Below, one piece after another: positions 1 through 7,694 of a stretch of DNA of 52,581 nucleotides; the stretch's first letter is position 1, and each line of letters starts with the position of its first letter. Source of the DNA: Bacilli bacterium (GTDB lineage: Bacteria > Bacillota_I > Bacilli_A > RFN20 > CAG-826); contig JAKSUV010000006.1 in NCBI GenBank assembly GCA_024408655.1, forward strand, positions 1 to 52,581, read 5' to 3'. Position numbers and translations under genes: made by a program. The notes beneath the pieces were generated by a model. It worked only from the letters and a program-made list of their open reading frames with translations. It did no database searches and was not told where the DNA came from.

Positions 1-2083
1 CTAATTCTTTATTAGAATTGTTAACAGTTACTTGAACGGTTACATCTTTAATATCTTTAATTTCTCTTATCGTCGCTTCAACTTCGCCAAGTTCAACGCG
101 GTTACCGCGAATCTTAACTTGAGAATCTGCTCGGCCAATAAATCCTAAAGAACCATCTGGTAAATATCTAACAATATCACCAGTCTTATACATCCTTTCA
201 TATCCTCTCTCTTTAGAGAACGGGTTATCAAAGAATGCATTTTTATTTTCTTTATCGCGATTTAAATATCCTTTTGCAAGTTGATAACCAGATAAATAAA
301 GTTCACCGATTGCGCCAAATGGAACGAGACGATGTTCTTTATCTAGGATATAACCTCGTACATTATTGATGAATCCACCAACGGAAGAAGCGTCTAGTTT
401 ATTTTTCGGCATAATACTAGAAACAACCATCGATTCAGTTGGGCCATAAACGTCATAGGCATTGATATTACTTGGGAAATTAAATTCACCTAATTTTTCA
501 CCTGCGACTAAGAGAACCTTTAATGATGATTTTAATTTTAAAGAAATGAATATCTTTCCAACCTGTGTTGATAAGAAGGTATGTGTAGCCTTTACTTTAA
601 TGAAATGATTATTTAATTTAGTTAAATCTAAGCGACTCTCGTTAGGAACAATATCAAGATTAGCGCCAACCATTAAAGGCGAATAGAAGGCAATTACATG
701 CATATCAAAGGTATAAACGGTATATAAGCTATATATATCTTCATTAGATAAGTTAGTCTCATATGTATACCAACTAGCAAAGTTAAGAATAGCTCTCCTA
801 GTTATTAATGTTCCTTTAGGAATCCCTGTTGTCCCTGAAGTATATAAAATTACTGCAGTATCATCTTCATTAGAGTCAATCTTAAGAGGTTTAAGCATTC
901 CAATAGAAGTAATGTTACTAACGTTGATAGTTGGAATATTAGTAAGCTTCTTAACACGGTTAATGGTTTCATTCGTGACTAACACTACTTTTGCGTTGGA
1001 GTCTTTAAGCATGAATCTTATACGGTCATCCGGATAACTGTCATCAATTGGAACATACGTAGAACCATGAGAGAGAACGCTTAAGGCCGTTAATAGGCAA
1101 TAGTGACTACGATGAGTAAGGATTGCGATATTACTACCTTTAGGAATGTTCTTTAGTTTATTAGTGAGATTATTAATCCATTTCGCACCTTGAGAATAAG
1201 TGTATTTAGTGTCTAGATAACTTACTAAAGTATTATTAGGATATTTCTTTAAAGAATTATTAAAGGCTTCAAGGATGTCGTGATATTTAAGTTTAGTTTC
1301 AGTGTGATTGATTTTATCAATGACTTTAATATCTTCGTCTAAGGTATAGTTAATATCTTTTAGATTATCTTTAATTAAGATTTCGTTAAGAATTCGTTCA
1401 TAGACTAAAAGCATCTTTTTAGTAGTCTTAGAAGAATATTTCTTGCTTGAGGTAGCGTTTAAATAATATGTCCCGTTGTTTTCTCTTAATTCTATGAGCA
1501 AATCGCTAATTAAATCATTACGTTGTTCTTTTTCATAAAGTTTCATCGCTTTATTTTCGCTAATTAGCGTTGGGAAATATTGGAACGAAACATTGTTATT
1601 AACATTATATTTATTCTTCAGTAATCTAAATGGATAGAAGTTATAGTTAATGGTTTGGTAAATCTTCTCTTTGCTCTTCTTGATAAAGTTAATAACTGAA
1701 TCGTTCTCGCAATTAATGATAATTGGAAGAGCATTAACAAACATACCAATGGACTCTGAGGCGTTAAGTCGGTCACGTCCATGTTCAATCATCGTAAAGT
1801 AAGAATTAGAAGCGTTGGTGAAGCGCGATAAGGTGTAGGCGAATACACTTGTAAATAAGACGTTCTTAGTAATCTTATGTTTCTTAATAAATTCGTTAAG
1901 TTTATTTTGATCTACTTTTAATTTAAGAGAATTAAAACTCGGTTGATTAACCCCGATATCTTCTATTGGTTCAATAATATTTTTACTATCGACGAATTCC
2001 TTTTCGTAGAAAGCTTCGGCTTCTTGATAGAGTTTGGTTTTCTTAATCTTAGAGGAGAAACTACTCGCTTTAAGTTTTTGCAT
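1..2083 (-). CDS. Partial NRPS: truncated condensation domain plus adenylation domain
   Basis: The gene runs off the left edge, so its C-terminus is missing. I translated it from the reverse complement and found no stop. Residues 1 to about 230 match the second half of a condensation domain (motif IGMFVNALP), but the first half with the catalytic HHxxxDG motif is absent. An adenylation domain follows with its core motifs in order: YTSGTTGIPKG (A3), YGPTES (A5), GELYLSGYQLAKGY (A6), YKTGD (A7) and GRADSQVKIRGNRVELGEVE (A8). The A4 region reads FDMHVIAF, giving Asp at the substrate amine-binding position. The domain would activate an amino acid as its adenylate; the substrate is not predictable here, and a carrier domain may lie outside the window. 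The start ATG overlaps the stop of the upstream small ORF (TAATG), so the two are translationally coupled. Confidence 0.85.
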   Translation of the reverse strand, partial: MQKLKASSFSSKIKKTKLYQEAEAFYEKEFVDSKNIIEPIEDIGVNQPSFNSLKLKVDQNKLNEFIKKHKITKNVLFTSVFAYTLSRFTNASNSYFTMIEHGRDRLNASESIGMFVNALPIIINCENDSVINFIKKSKEKIYQTINYNFYPFRLLKNKYNVNNNVSFQYFPTLISENKAMKLYEKEQRNDLISDLLIELRENNGTYYLNATSSKKYSSKTTKKMLLVYERILNEILIKDNLKDINYTLDEDIKVIDKINHTETKLKYHDILEAFNNSLKKYPNNTLVSYLDTKYTYSQGAKWINNLTNKLKNIPKGSNIAILTHRSHYCLLTALSVLSHGSTYVPIDDSYPDDRIRFMLKDSNAKVVLVTNETINRVKKLTNIPTINVSNITSIGMLKPLKIDSNEDDTAVILYTSGTTGIPKGTLITRRAILNFASWYTYETNLSNEDIYSLYTVYTFDMHVIAFYSPLMVGANLDIVPNESRLDLTKLNNHFIKVKATHTFLSTQVGKIFISLKLKSSLKVLLVAGEKLGEFNFPSNINAYDVYGPTESMVVSSIMPKNKLDASSVGGFINNVRGYILDKEHRLVPFGAIGELYLSGYQLAKGYLNRDKENKNAFFDNPFSKERGYERMYKTGDIVRYLPDGSLGFIGRADSQVKIRGNRVELGEVEATIREIKDIKDVTVQVTVNNSNKEL

Positions 2084-2379
2084 TAGAAATCAATTCCTTC
2101 CATTCGACCGTTTAAATGCGTATTAATTTCTTCGTTCAATAGGTTCATTTGATTGAGTGCGCTTTTAACGGTAATCATCTCAATTTCATCATCTTTTTGA
2201 ACTAGTCCAATTGAAGCACAATCGTTCTTCTTGATATTTAATGATTGAAATTTATACGCGATAGAATATGGATAGTTAGATAATTCCTGCCGAATAAAAA
2301 AACCGTTTTCATCAGCAATCGCAATATTATTGGGTTGTTTTTTATAATTTCTATATATAGGTAAGAAAATCTTATTCAT
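2083..2379 (-). CDS. Small protein resembling the N-terminus of an adenylation domain
   Basis: This 98-residue ORF has the opening pattern of NRPS adenylation domains: PNNIAIAD, an arginine/leucine stretch where tY.eL normally lies, a helix with AYKF, and LNIKKNDCASIGL matching the Gi.kgD.V.i step. It ends before any ATP-binding motif, so it cannot adenylate by itself. It directly precedes the C-A gene and its stop codon overlaps that gene's start. It may be a relic of an upstream module whose middle was deleted, together with the first half of the next condensation domain, or a retained helper protein. The homology call rests on pattern only. Upstream lies an AGGA close to the start. Confidence 0.55.
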   Translation of the reverse strand: MNKIFLPIYRNYKKQPNNIAIADENGFFIRQELSNYPYSIAYKFQSLNIKKNDCASIGLVQKDDEIEMITVKSALNQMNLLNEEINTHLNGRMEGIDF

Positions 2380-2408
2380 CTAGAAATAATCCTAGTTTAT
2401 TCTTAAAT

Positions 2409-2427
2409 ATACATATGGAATATGTAT
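2409..2427. repeat. Perfect 8-bp inverted repeat upstream of the NRPS genes
   Basis: ATACATAT and ATATGTAT flank a GGA spacer, 30 bases upstream of the small NRPS-associated ORF, inside an AT-rich stretch with several TATAnT-like hexamers. The position fits a repressor operator over the NRPS promoter. AT-rich palindromes also arise by chance, so the functional call is weak. Confidence 0.3.
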
Positions 2428-2595
2428 AAATATACATACAATATTTATAATACTAATCTTTACTTAAAAAAACAACGGTTATTTAACCTATATAACAAAA
2501 TAGATATCCACCCCTCACCAACGTCAAGTTTGATTTGCTTTGCAATTGTTTTCTACGCACACTAAAATATTTTTTCATCTTTGTTGTGCTAAACA

Positions 2596-2618
2596 TAAAA
2601 AAAGAGGCAAGCCTCTTT
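2596..2618 (-). terminator. Rho-independent terminator after tRNA-Ser(GCT)
   Basis: The 8-bp stem AAAGAGGC / GCCTCTTT has a 2-base loop and is followed on the minus strand by a run of Ts. It would end the tRNA-Ser transcript and possibly the proS message that precedes it. Confidence 0.8.
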
Positions 2619-2628
2619 CCTTATTATC

Positions 2629-2719
2629 TGGCGGAGTAGAAGGGATTTGAACCCTTGCACCGGTTGCCCGATCTAAAGGATTAGCAATCCTTCCCCTTCA
2701 GCCTCTTGGGTACTACTCC
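2629..2719 (-). tRNA. tRNA-Ser(GCT)
   Basis: The 91-base class II tRNA has the acceptor stem GGAGTAG / CTACTCC, discriminator G, encoded CCA, a long variable arm and a TTCAAAT T-loop. The anticodon loop TTGCTAA gives anticodon GCT, reading AGC/AGU serine codons. It lies 47 bases downstream of proS and is followed by a terminator. Confidence 0.95.
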
Positions 2720-2766
2720 GTAGTGCCTTAATATATTAGCACAAACTTAACAAAGAAAACGAATAA

Positions 2767-4191
2767 TTAATACGCTTTTGCAAATAAGGCAACCTTCTTA
2801 GCCTTCTTTCCGCATATAGGACAAACGCCATCAGCTTTTTCATCAAACGGTAAGCAACGTAAGGTCGCGGTGGTAAGTTCTTTAATCTTGTTTTCGCAAG
2901 CTTCATCTTCGCACCACATCATCTTCGCGTAACCGCCCTGATCCACCACTTTCTTTAATTCATCAATTGAATTAACTGGGGTAATGTTCTTATTTAAATG
3001 ATCAAGGGCTTTTTGATACATTTCTTTATGAATATCTTGTAATAAAGTGGTGACTGATTCTTCGAGTTCACCATCGTTAATCGTAAGCTTTTTCCCATCG
3101 TTACGTTTCGCGATAACAAGGCGCCCATGTTCTAAATCACGCGGTCCCACTTCTACCCGAAGAGGCACGCCTTTCATTTCCCATTCGGCGAACTTCCAAC
3201 CCGGTGTTTGATCAGAATCATCTAACTTCACCCGTAAATCTAGTTTCTTTAAACGCGATAAAAGCTCTTCACCTTTATGTTTAATATTTTCTTTTTGACC
3301 TTGGATTGGTACGATTACAACTTGAATCGGCGCTACCCAGGGCGGTAAAACTAAACCATTATCATCGCCGTGCACCATAATAATCGCTCCAATTAAACGA
3401 GTGGAGACGCCCCAACTTGTTTGGTGGGGATATTTCATCTTGTTATCTTTATCAAGATAACGAACATTAAACGCTTCACTAAAGCCTTGGCCAAAATAAT
3501 GCGTTGTGCCACATTGGAGGGCTTTCCCGTCGTGCATGAGGGCTTCGATACTATAGGTTGCTACCGCGCCCGCAAACTTCTCTTTCTCGCTTTTTTTACC
3601 AGTCGTAAAAGGAATCGCTAGAATCTCTTCGCCCATCTTTTTATAAAGCGCTAAGATATCAAGCGTTTCTTTCATCGCTTCTTCTTTACTCGCGTGCATC
3701 GTGTGACCTTCTTGCCAGAGGAATTCGCTACCTCTTAAGAAAGGCCGAGTCGTTTTTTCCCAACGGACAACACTGCACCACTGGTTATATTTTTTTGGTA
3801 AGTCGCGGTAACTAGAAATAATTTTGGCGTAAAAATCAGTAAACACGCATTCACTCGTCGGCCGAATGATTAATTTATCTTGGATTTCTTCTTTCCCACC
3901 AATCGTCGCGATAAGCGTTTCGGGCGCAAAGCCTTTCACGTGATCTTTTTCTTTCTTAAAAAGTGACTCGGGAATCACTAAAGGCATATACACATTTTCG
4001 TGACCACTCACTTTAAAATAGTAATTAAGATAGTGCTGAATTTCTTCCCAGATGGCGTAGCTATACGGACGATAAATAATAAAGCCTTTTGTCGAACTAT
4101 AATCCATCAGTTCGGCTTTCTTACAGACATCAGTGTACCATTGGGCAAAATCAACATCCCGACTCGTAATCTTTTCGTTCTTCTTTTCCAT
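2767..4191 (-). CDS. proS: Prolyl-tRNA synthetase, archaeal/eukaryotic-like type
   Basis: This class II aminoacyl-tRNA synthetase charges tRNA-Pro. At 474 residues it matches the short type lacking the bacterial editing insertion. Class II motifs are visible: RPTSECV and the WCSVVRWEKTTRPFLRGSEF region (motif 2), followed by WQEGHTMH. The C-terminus carries the cysteine pairs CEDEAC and CPICGKKAK typical of the zinc-like C-terminal domain of this type, and ends in the characteristic aromatic residue (KAY). It follows the degenerate GGDEF/EAL gene by 9 bases on the same strand, so the two are probably cotranscribed. An AGG precedes the ATG. Confidence 0.95.
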   Translation of the reverse strand: MEKKNEKITSRDVDFAQWYTDVCKKAELMDYSSTKGFIIYRPYSYAIWEEIQHYLNYYFKVSGHENVYMPLVIPESLFKKEKDHVKGFAPETLIATIGGKEEIQDKLIIRPTSECVFTDFYAKIISSYRDLPKKYNQWCSVVRWEKTTRPFLRGSEFLWQEGHTMHASKEEAMKETLDILALYKKMGEEILAIPFTTGKKSEKEKFAGAVATYSIEALMHDGKALQCGTTHYFGQGFSEAFNVRYLDKDNKMKYPHQTSWGVSTRLIGAIIMVHGDDNGLVLPPWVAPIQVVIVPIQGQKENIKHKGEELLSRLKKLDLRVKLDDSDQTPGWKFAEWEMKGVPLRVEVGPRDLEHGRLVIAKRNDGKKLTINDGELEESVTTLLQDIHKEMYQKALDHLNKNITPVNSIDELKKVVDQGGYAKMMWCEDEACENKIKELTTATLRCLPFDEKADGVCPICGKKAKKVALFAKAY

Positions 4192-4200
4192 ACCTAATAT

Positions 4201-5892
4201 TTATTCTAACATCTTACGCATTTTAAGCATATTTTTTGTCGTCGGAACTACTAAATCTTTATTAACCGGAGCAACGGCTTCGCCCGCTAAATAAGAAATC
4301 CCACTCCGAATGACAATCTCCGCTAAGCTCCAACTATCAGCTTTGGTGACAATAATCGGTTTATTGTAACGTAAGAGTTTTTCCACAATCGCACGATACC
4401 CAATTAACGCTGGTGAATTACCACGCTTTTTGTTATCTTCACGGTCAATCGTGAGATTCACAATAAAATATTCAAATTCCGCGTACACCTTTTGATCAAG
4501 GAGAATGGACTTATCTGTGAGTTTTAAACATGGGAAGAAACCCCGGAATTTGAGCGCCCGGATAATTTCAAAGAAATTTTGCTCGTGCTTTAAATAATAG
4601 TCAATATCGTATTCATCAAAGCACGGCGCAATCTTAAAAGCGACTTTATGACGAATCGAACGCATAAAGGAAATTGTATCCATGAACTTCGAGTTCATAA
4701 ACAAAATTTTGTTGTTATCCGCACTAATACTTCCATAGCGCGTTACCACATCATGAGTCATTATATTAACAAGCTTTTTTTGTTCCTCTTCGCTCGTAGA
4801 ACGGTTATAAACATCAATCATTTTTGTTTTGCTGTTTTTCACCCACGAACTAGATAAAAACCCCAACACTCGTTCTTTTCGCACATCGTAAATGCTTTGG
4901 AAACCATAAGAAATTTGTTTATTTTTAATGATTTGTTCAATTTCGCTTAAACGATGAGTAGTGGCTTTCGCCTCGACTAATTCTTTACTATAAGTAACCG
5001 TTAAAACATTTTTATTAATGGCCATCTCGCTCATTTCTTGGGCCATCGCAATGAGTCGATCCGCTTTGTAAGGATATTCATTCACGTGGACAACACCAAC
5101 GTGAATAAGAACCCGGTCCGATAAACTATTTAGTTCAAGAAAACGACGCAAAGCATTTAAAATCCGGTTTACTAATTTATCGGAAGCATTATTGCTCTTA
5201 CTCTTTAAATCCACTAACGTAAATTCACTATCTTTATTGGCGTAAAGATAACGTTGTTGTGAATTAGCGCACACCAAAGTAACCTCTTTTAATTGTTGAT
5301 CAAGTAGATAGTCAAGTGAGTTACGAATGTTATTTTTACTCACAACCGAGAAAGTAAAATTAATCGCGGTTCCGTGCCGGAAACGAATAAATTTTAAGAA
5401 TTGATTAATTTCGGGCAAAGCCGATTCGCCCATAAAATAACCCGCTTTACTTTTCCGGTTTAAATACCGGAATAAATAACTATCAATATGTAAAATTTGC
5501 TCACTCTTATTAATCTCAATCATTTTTAAAACCGTAAAGACATAGTGGTTCGTGCGATCAATCTTCACATGGGTTGGTAAATAGGTTTCTTCAAAGTTCT
5601 TCTTCCGAAACGCACTACTTATCCACGCGGACAATTTAGTGCGGTCAGTTTTACTAAATTGACTTAAGAATTCATTAAGCGTCATCACGCGTAATTGACG
5701 GATTTTATTCCGGTCAAAATAACGCACTTGTTCGTGCATGACATCAATCGTAAACGAGCGGACAGAATTCCCCGCCCACATAATGGAACGATAAAACCGT
5801 TGATGAAAATAAATCGTGCAAAACCAAGCAATCCCAATAAGGAGCGCTAACGAGGGAACTGAAACAAGAAACGCAATTTCGTAAGTACCCAT
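4201..5892 (-). CDS. Membrane-anchored protein with degenerate GGDEF and EAL domains
   Basis: The 563-residue protein has one N-terminal membrane segment (about residues 7-28), a cytoplasmic region, a GGDEF-like part (IGVVHVNEYPYKADRLI, then a helix ending AINKN) and an EAL-like part starting at QISYGFQSIYDV, with EALLRW replaced by a non-acidic stretch (GFLSSSW). The usual DDFG is replaced by LTDKS. The late EAL topology is recognisable (PIIVTKADSWSLAEIVIRSGISYLAGEAVAPV). No catalytic GGDEF or EAL residues are evident, so it is probably a non-enzymatic scaffold or sensor. It has a -10 TATAAT at 5905-5910 and an AAGGA site, and shares a divergent promoter region with tRNA-Ser(CGA). Confidence 0.65.
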   Translation of the reverse strand: MGTYEIAFLVSVPSLALLIGIAWFCTIYFHQRFYRSIMWAGNSVRSFTIDVMHEQVRYFDRNKIRQLRVMTLNEFLSQFSKTDRTKLSAWISSAFRKKNFEETYLPTHVKIDRTNHYVFTVLKMIEINKSEQILHIDSYLFRYLNRKSKAGYFMGESALPEINQFLKFIRFRHGTAINFTFSVVSKNNIRNSLDYLLDQQLKEVTLVCANSQQRYLYANKDSEFTLVDLKSKSNNASDKLVNRILNALRRFLELNSLSDRVLIHVGVVHVNEYPYKADRLIAMAQEMSEMAINKNVLTVTYSKELVEAKATTHRLSEIEQIIKNKQISYGFQSIYDVRKERVLGFLSSSWVKNSKTKMIDVYNRSTSEEEQKKLVNIMTHDVVTRYGSISADNNKILFMNSKFMDTISFMRSIRHKVAFKIAPCFDEYDIDYYLKHEQNFFEIIRALKFRGFFPCLKLTDKSILLDQKVYAEFEYFIVNLTIDREDNKKRGNSPALIGYRAIVEKLLRYNKPIIVTKADSWSLAEIVIRSGISYLAGEAVAPVNKDLVVPTTKNMLKMRKMLE

Positions 5893-5929
5893 AGAGTCCT
5901 TATTATTATACTATGTATAAGAATGTTTA

Positions 5930-5938
5930 TGCTATAAT
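5930..5938 (+). promoter_or_regulatory. Extended -10 promoter of tRNA-Ser(CGA)
   Basis: TGC-TATAAT forms an extended -10 box 10 bases before the tRNA. No clear -35 is seen. The divergent -10 of the GGDEF/EAL-like gene lies at 5905-5910 on the other strand. Confidence 0.6.
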
Positions 5939-5948
5939 CTATTGCGCT

Positions 5949-6039
5949 GGAGACGTACCCAAGCGGCTGAAGGGGTTAGTTTCGAAAACTAATAGGAGGT
6001 GCAAGCCTCGCCAGAGTTCAAATCTCTGCGTCTCCGCCA
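5949..6039 (+). tRNA. tRNA-Ser(CGA)
   Basis: The 91-base class II tRNA has the acceptor stem GGAGACG / CGTCTCC, encoded CCA, and an anticodon stem TTAGT/ACTAA with loop TTCGAAA, giving anticodon CGA for UCG codons. No terminator follows: the next gene starts 14 bases after the CCA, so the tRNA and mRNA are probably cotranscribed. Confidence 0.95.
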
Positions 6040-6053
6040 AGAGGATACTATTT

Positions 6054-7124
6054 ATGAAAAAAATCTTAATCATGACTTCGGAAAGAACCGGAACTGGCCA
6101 TAAATCGGCCGCGAAAGCCCTCGCCAATCGTTTGCGGAGTTATCAATATGATGTTAAAGTCGTCGACGCTTTTACACTCGGTGGTCGTCCGGGTATGTGG
6201 CTAGAAAATAGCTACGAACGTTTAGTGAATCACTTCCCGGCGGGTTGGTGGTTTACGTTCTCTTTCTCCCAAGTCTTCCCCGATATCATCCATAATTATA
6301 TTTATCATATCTTCAAAAAAGATATGCTTAAACTTATCCAAGAATATCAGCCAGACTTAATCCTTTCGGTACACGTTATGTATACGAAGGCGATTAGTAA
6401 ACTCCTAAGAAAGAATAATCTTAAGATTCCTTTTATGGTTAATGTTATTGATCTAGTTGACCCAGCCAAACCGTGGTTTGATAAAAATGCGGATATTTCT
6501 TTCTTACCAACCGAAAAAGTCAAACAACAATTCTTAGCCAAAGGTTTTAAAGAATCGCAACTCGTCGTTTCCGGTTTCCCAATTCGCGAAGACGCAAACA
6601 TTAGTAAGAAACCAAAAGATTATACGGATAAACCAAATATTCTAATTGTGAACCCATCCATTCGTTTAAGACGGAGTTTACAAATCATTAATGGCGTAAG
6701 TGAACTTAACGCGAATGTCACGGTTGTTTGCGGTCTAGACCACGCCTTATACACTAAATTAAAAGCCAACAATAATCCCCGCTATAAACTTTATGAATTT
6801 GTGACGAATATGAACGAACTCCTCGCGGACGCGCATTTATTAATTTGTAAAGCCGGACCTAATATGATCTTAGAAGGTGCCCGGAGCGGAACGCCGATTT
6901 TAATTACCGACCATATTCCTGGCCAAGAAGCCAAAAACTACCAATACATTGAAGATTTAGGTATCGGCACTCGCTCAAGTAAACCGAAAAAAGTTAAAGA
7001 CCACGTTGAACGTTTAATTAAGACCGGCGAATTAAAAACCCTTTTAGAAAAAGTGCGGACAACCAAAGCCTGCGTCGATGGTGTCGCAATTATTAGTGAT
7101 AAAATTCGCGAAGTTTTAAAATAA
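6054..7124 (+). CDS. Diacylglycerol glycosyltransferase-like protein (UgtP/MGDG synthase family)
   Basis: The protein has 356 residues. An N-terminal Rossmann part begins KKILIMTSERTGTGHKSAA, the signature of the MGDG synthase/UgtP group that adds hexoses to diacylglycerol at the inner membrane face. The C-terminal GT-B half contains the donor-binding pattern LLICKAGPNMILEGARSGTPILITDHIPGQE. The product would be a membrane glycolipid and possibly a lipoteichoic acid anchor. The start at 6054 has GAGG upstream; an extension to 5913 would run through the tRNA and is not real. It ends one base before the stop of the convergent winged-helix gene with no terminator between. Confidence 0.85.
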   Translation: MKKILIMTSERTGTGHKSAAKALANRLRSYQYDVKVVDAFTLGGRPGMWLENSYERLVNHFPAGWWFTFSFSQVFPDIIHNYIYHIFKKDMLKLIQEYQPDLILSVHVMYTKAISKLLRKNNLKIPFMVNVIDLVDPAKPWFDKNADISFLPTEKVKQQFLAKGFKESQLVVSGFPIREDANISKKPKDYTDKPNILIVNPSIRLRRSLQIINGVSELNANVTVVCGLDHALYTKLKANNNPRYKLYEFVTNMNELLADAHLLICKAGPNMILEGARSGTPILITDHIPGQEAKNYQYIEDLGIGTRSSKPKKVKDHVERLIKTGELKTLLEKVRTTKACVDGVAIISDKIREVLK

Positions 7125-7125
7125 A

Positions 7126-7542
7126 TTAACGCCGCTTTTTCCGGAGTTTTTGTTCGTTAATAATAATCTTTTTTAGTTCGATTAAATCTTTGTCGGTAAG
7201 TTCAATACTCCGGTCCATCAGACCGCCCGCGACTACGTATTTACTAAAGACAAAATCATTCACACTTTTATATTTTGTTTCCACTAATTTCATTGGTTTT
7301 TTACTCACCGCACGTTTATTCGTGTGCGCTTGCACAAACTCGGTTAATTGACCTTGGATGGCTCTTAAATCATAGCTTGGATCCATGTTAATTAACGGAT
7401 CAAACGCCGATAAATCACGCGCAATAATATCCGCGTAAACACCAATATCATTCGCTAAAAGATCACAAGTTAAATATTTTTGTTTATTAGCTTTAATGGC
7501 TTTTAGATAACGCTTCGCGTCTTCAACTTTAATTTCGCTCAT
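7126..7542 (-). CDS. Small Rex-like winged-helix protein
   Basis: The protein has 138 residues. The N-terminal 55 residues resemble the DNA-binding domain of the redox repressor Rex: RYLKAIKANKQKYLTCDLLA, then IIARDLSAFDPL, then a SYDLRAI strand, matching helix-turn-helix followed by iRkDLs.fG and Yd...L. The NAD-binding Rossmann domain of Rex is missing; the rest is short, lysine-rich and helical. It may be a small regulator, but its target is unknown. The start at 7542 is fixed by TATAAT exactly 6 bases upstream; the longer ORF to 7638 would read through tRNA-Gln. Confidence 0.6.
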   Translation of the reverse strand: MSEIKVEDAKRYLKAIKANKQKYLTCDLLANDIGVYADIIARDLSAFDPLINMDPSYDLRAIQGQLTEFVQAHTNKRAVSKKPMKLVETKYKSVNDFVFSKYVVAGGLMDRSIELTDKDLIELKKIIINEQKLRKKRR

Positions 7543-7548
7543 ACTGCT

Positions 7549-7554
7549 ATTATA
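7549..7554 (-). promoter_or_regulatory. Leaderless -10 box of the winged-helix gene
   Basis: TATAAT-AGCAGT-ATG: with the usual 6-7 bases from -10 to the transcription start, transcription would begin at the A of the start codon. The box lies between the 3' end of tRNA-Gln (7563) and the gene. Confidence 0.65.
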
Positions 7555-7562
7555 CACTAAAT

Positions 7563-7637
7563 TGGTTGGGGTGACTGGGTTCGAACCAGTGCATAAAGGA
7601 TTCAGAGTCCCACGCCTTACCACTTGGCTACACCCCA
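7563..7637 (-). tRNA. tRNA-Gln(CTG)
   Basis: The 75-base tRNA has the acceptor TGGGGTG / CACCCCA, encoded CCA, anticodon loop CTCTGAA (anticodon CTG) and T-loop TTCGAAC. Its -10 TATAAT is at 7648-7653. No terminator separates it from the winged-helix gene downstream. Confidence 0.95.
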
Positions 7638-7682
7638 AGATATTTATATTATAAACTTGTTTTTACTACGCGAAACATTTAT

Positions 7683-7688
7683 TATTAT
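7683..7688 (+). promoter_or_regulatory. Leaderless -10 box of the first MATE gene
   Basis: TATTAT-AAATGT-ATG, a 5/6 match to TATAAT at the same 6-base distance seen at other unit-opening genes in this window. Confidence 0.5.
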
Positions 7689-7694
7689 AAATGT

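Noticed and set aside
5913-6053. Upstream extension of the glycosyltransferase frame
   Set aside because: It reads through tRNA-Ser(CGA); the family start KKILIMTSERTG is at 6054 with GAGG upstream.
7543-7638. Upstream extension of the winged-helix protein
   Set aside because: It reads through tRNA-Gln and the gene's own -10 box.
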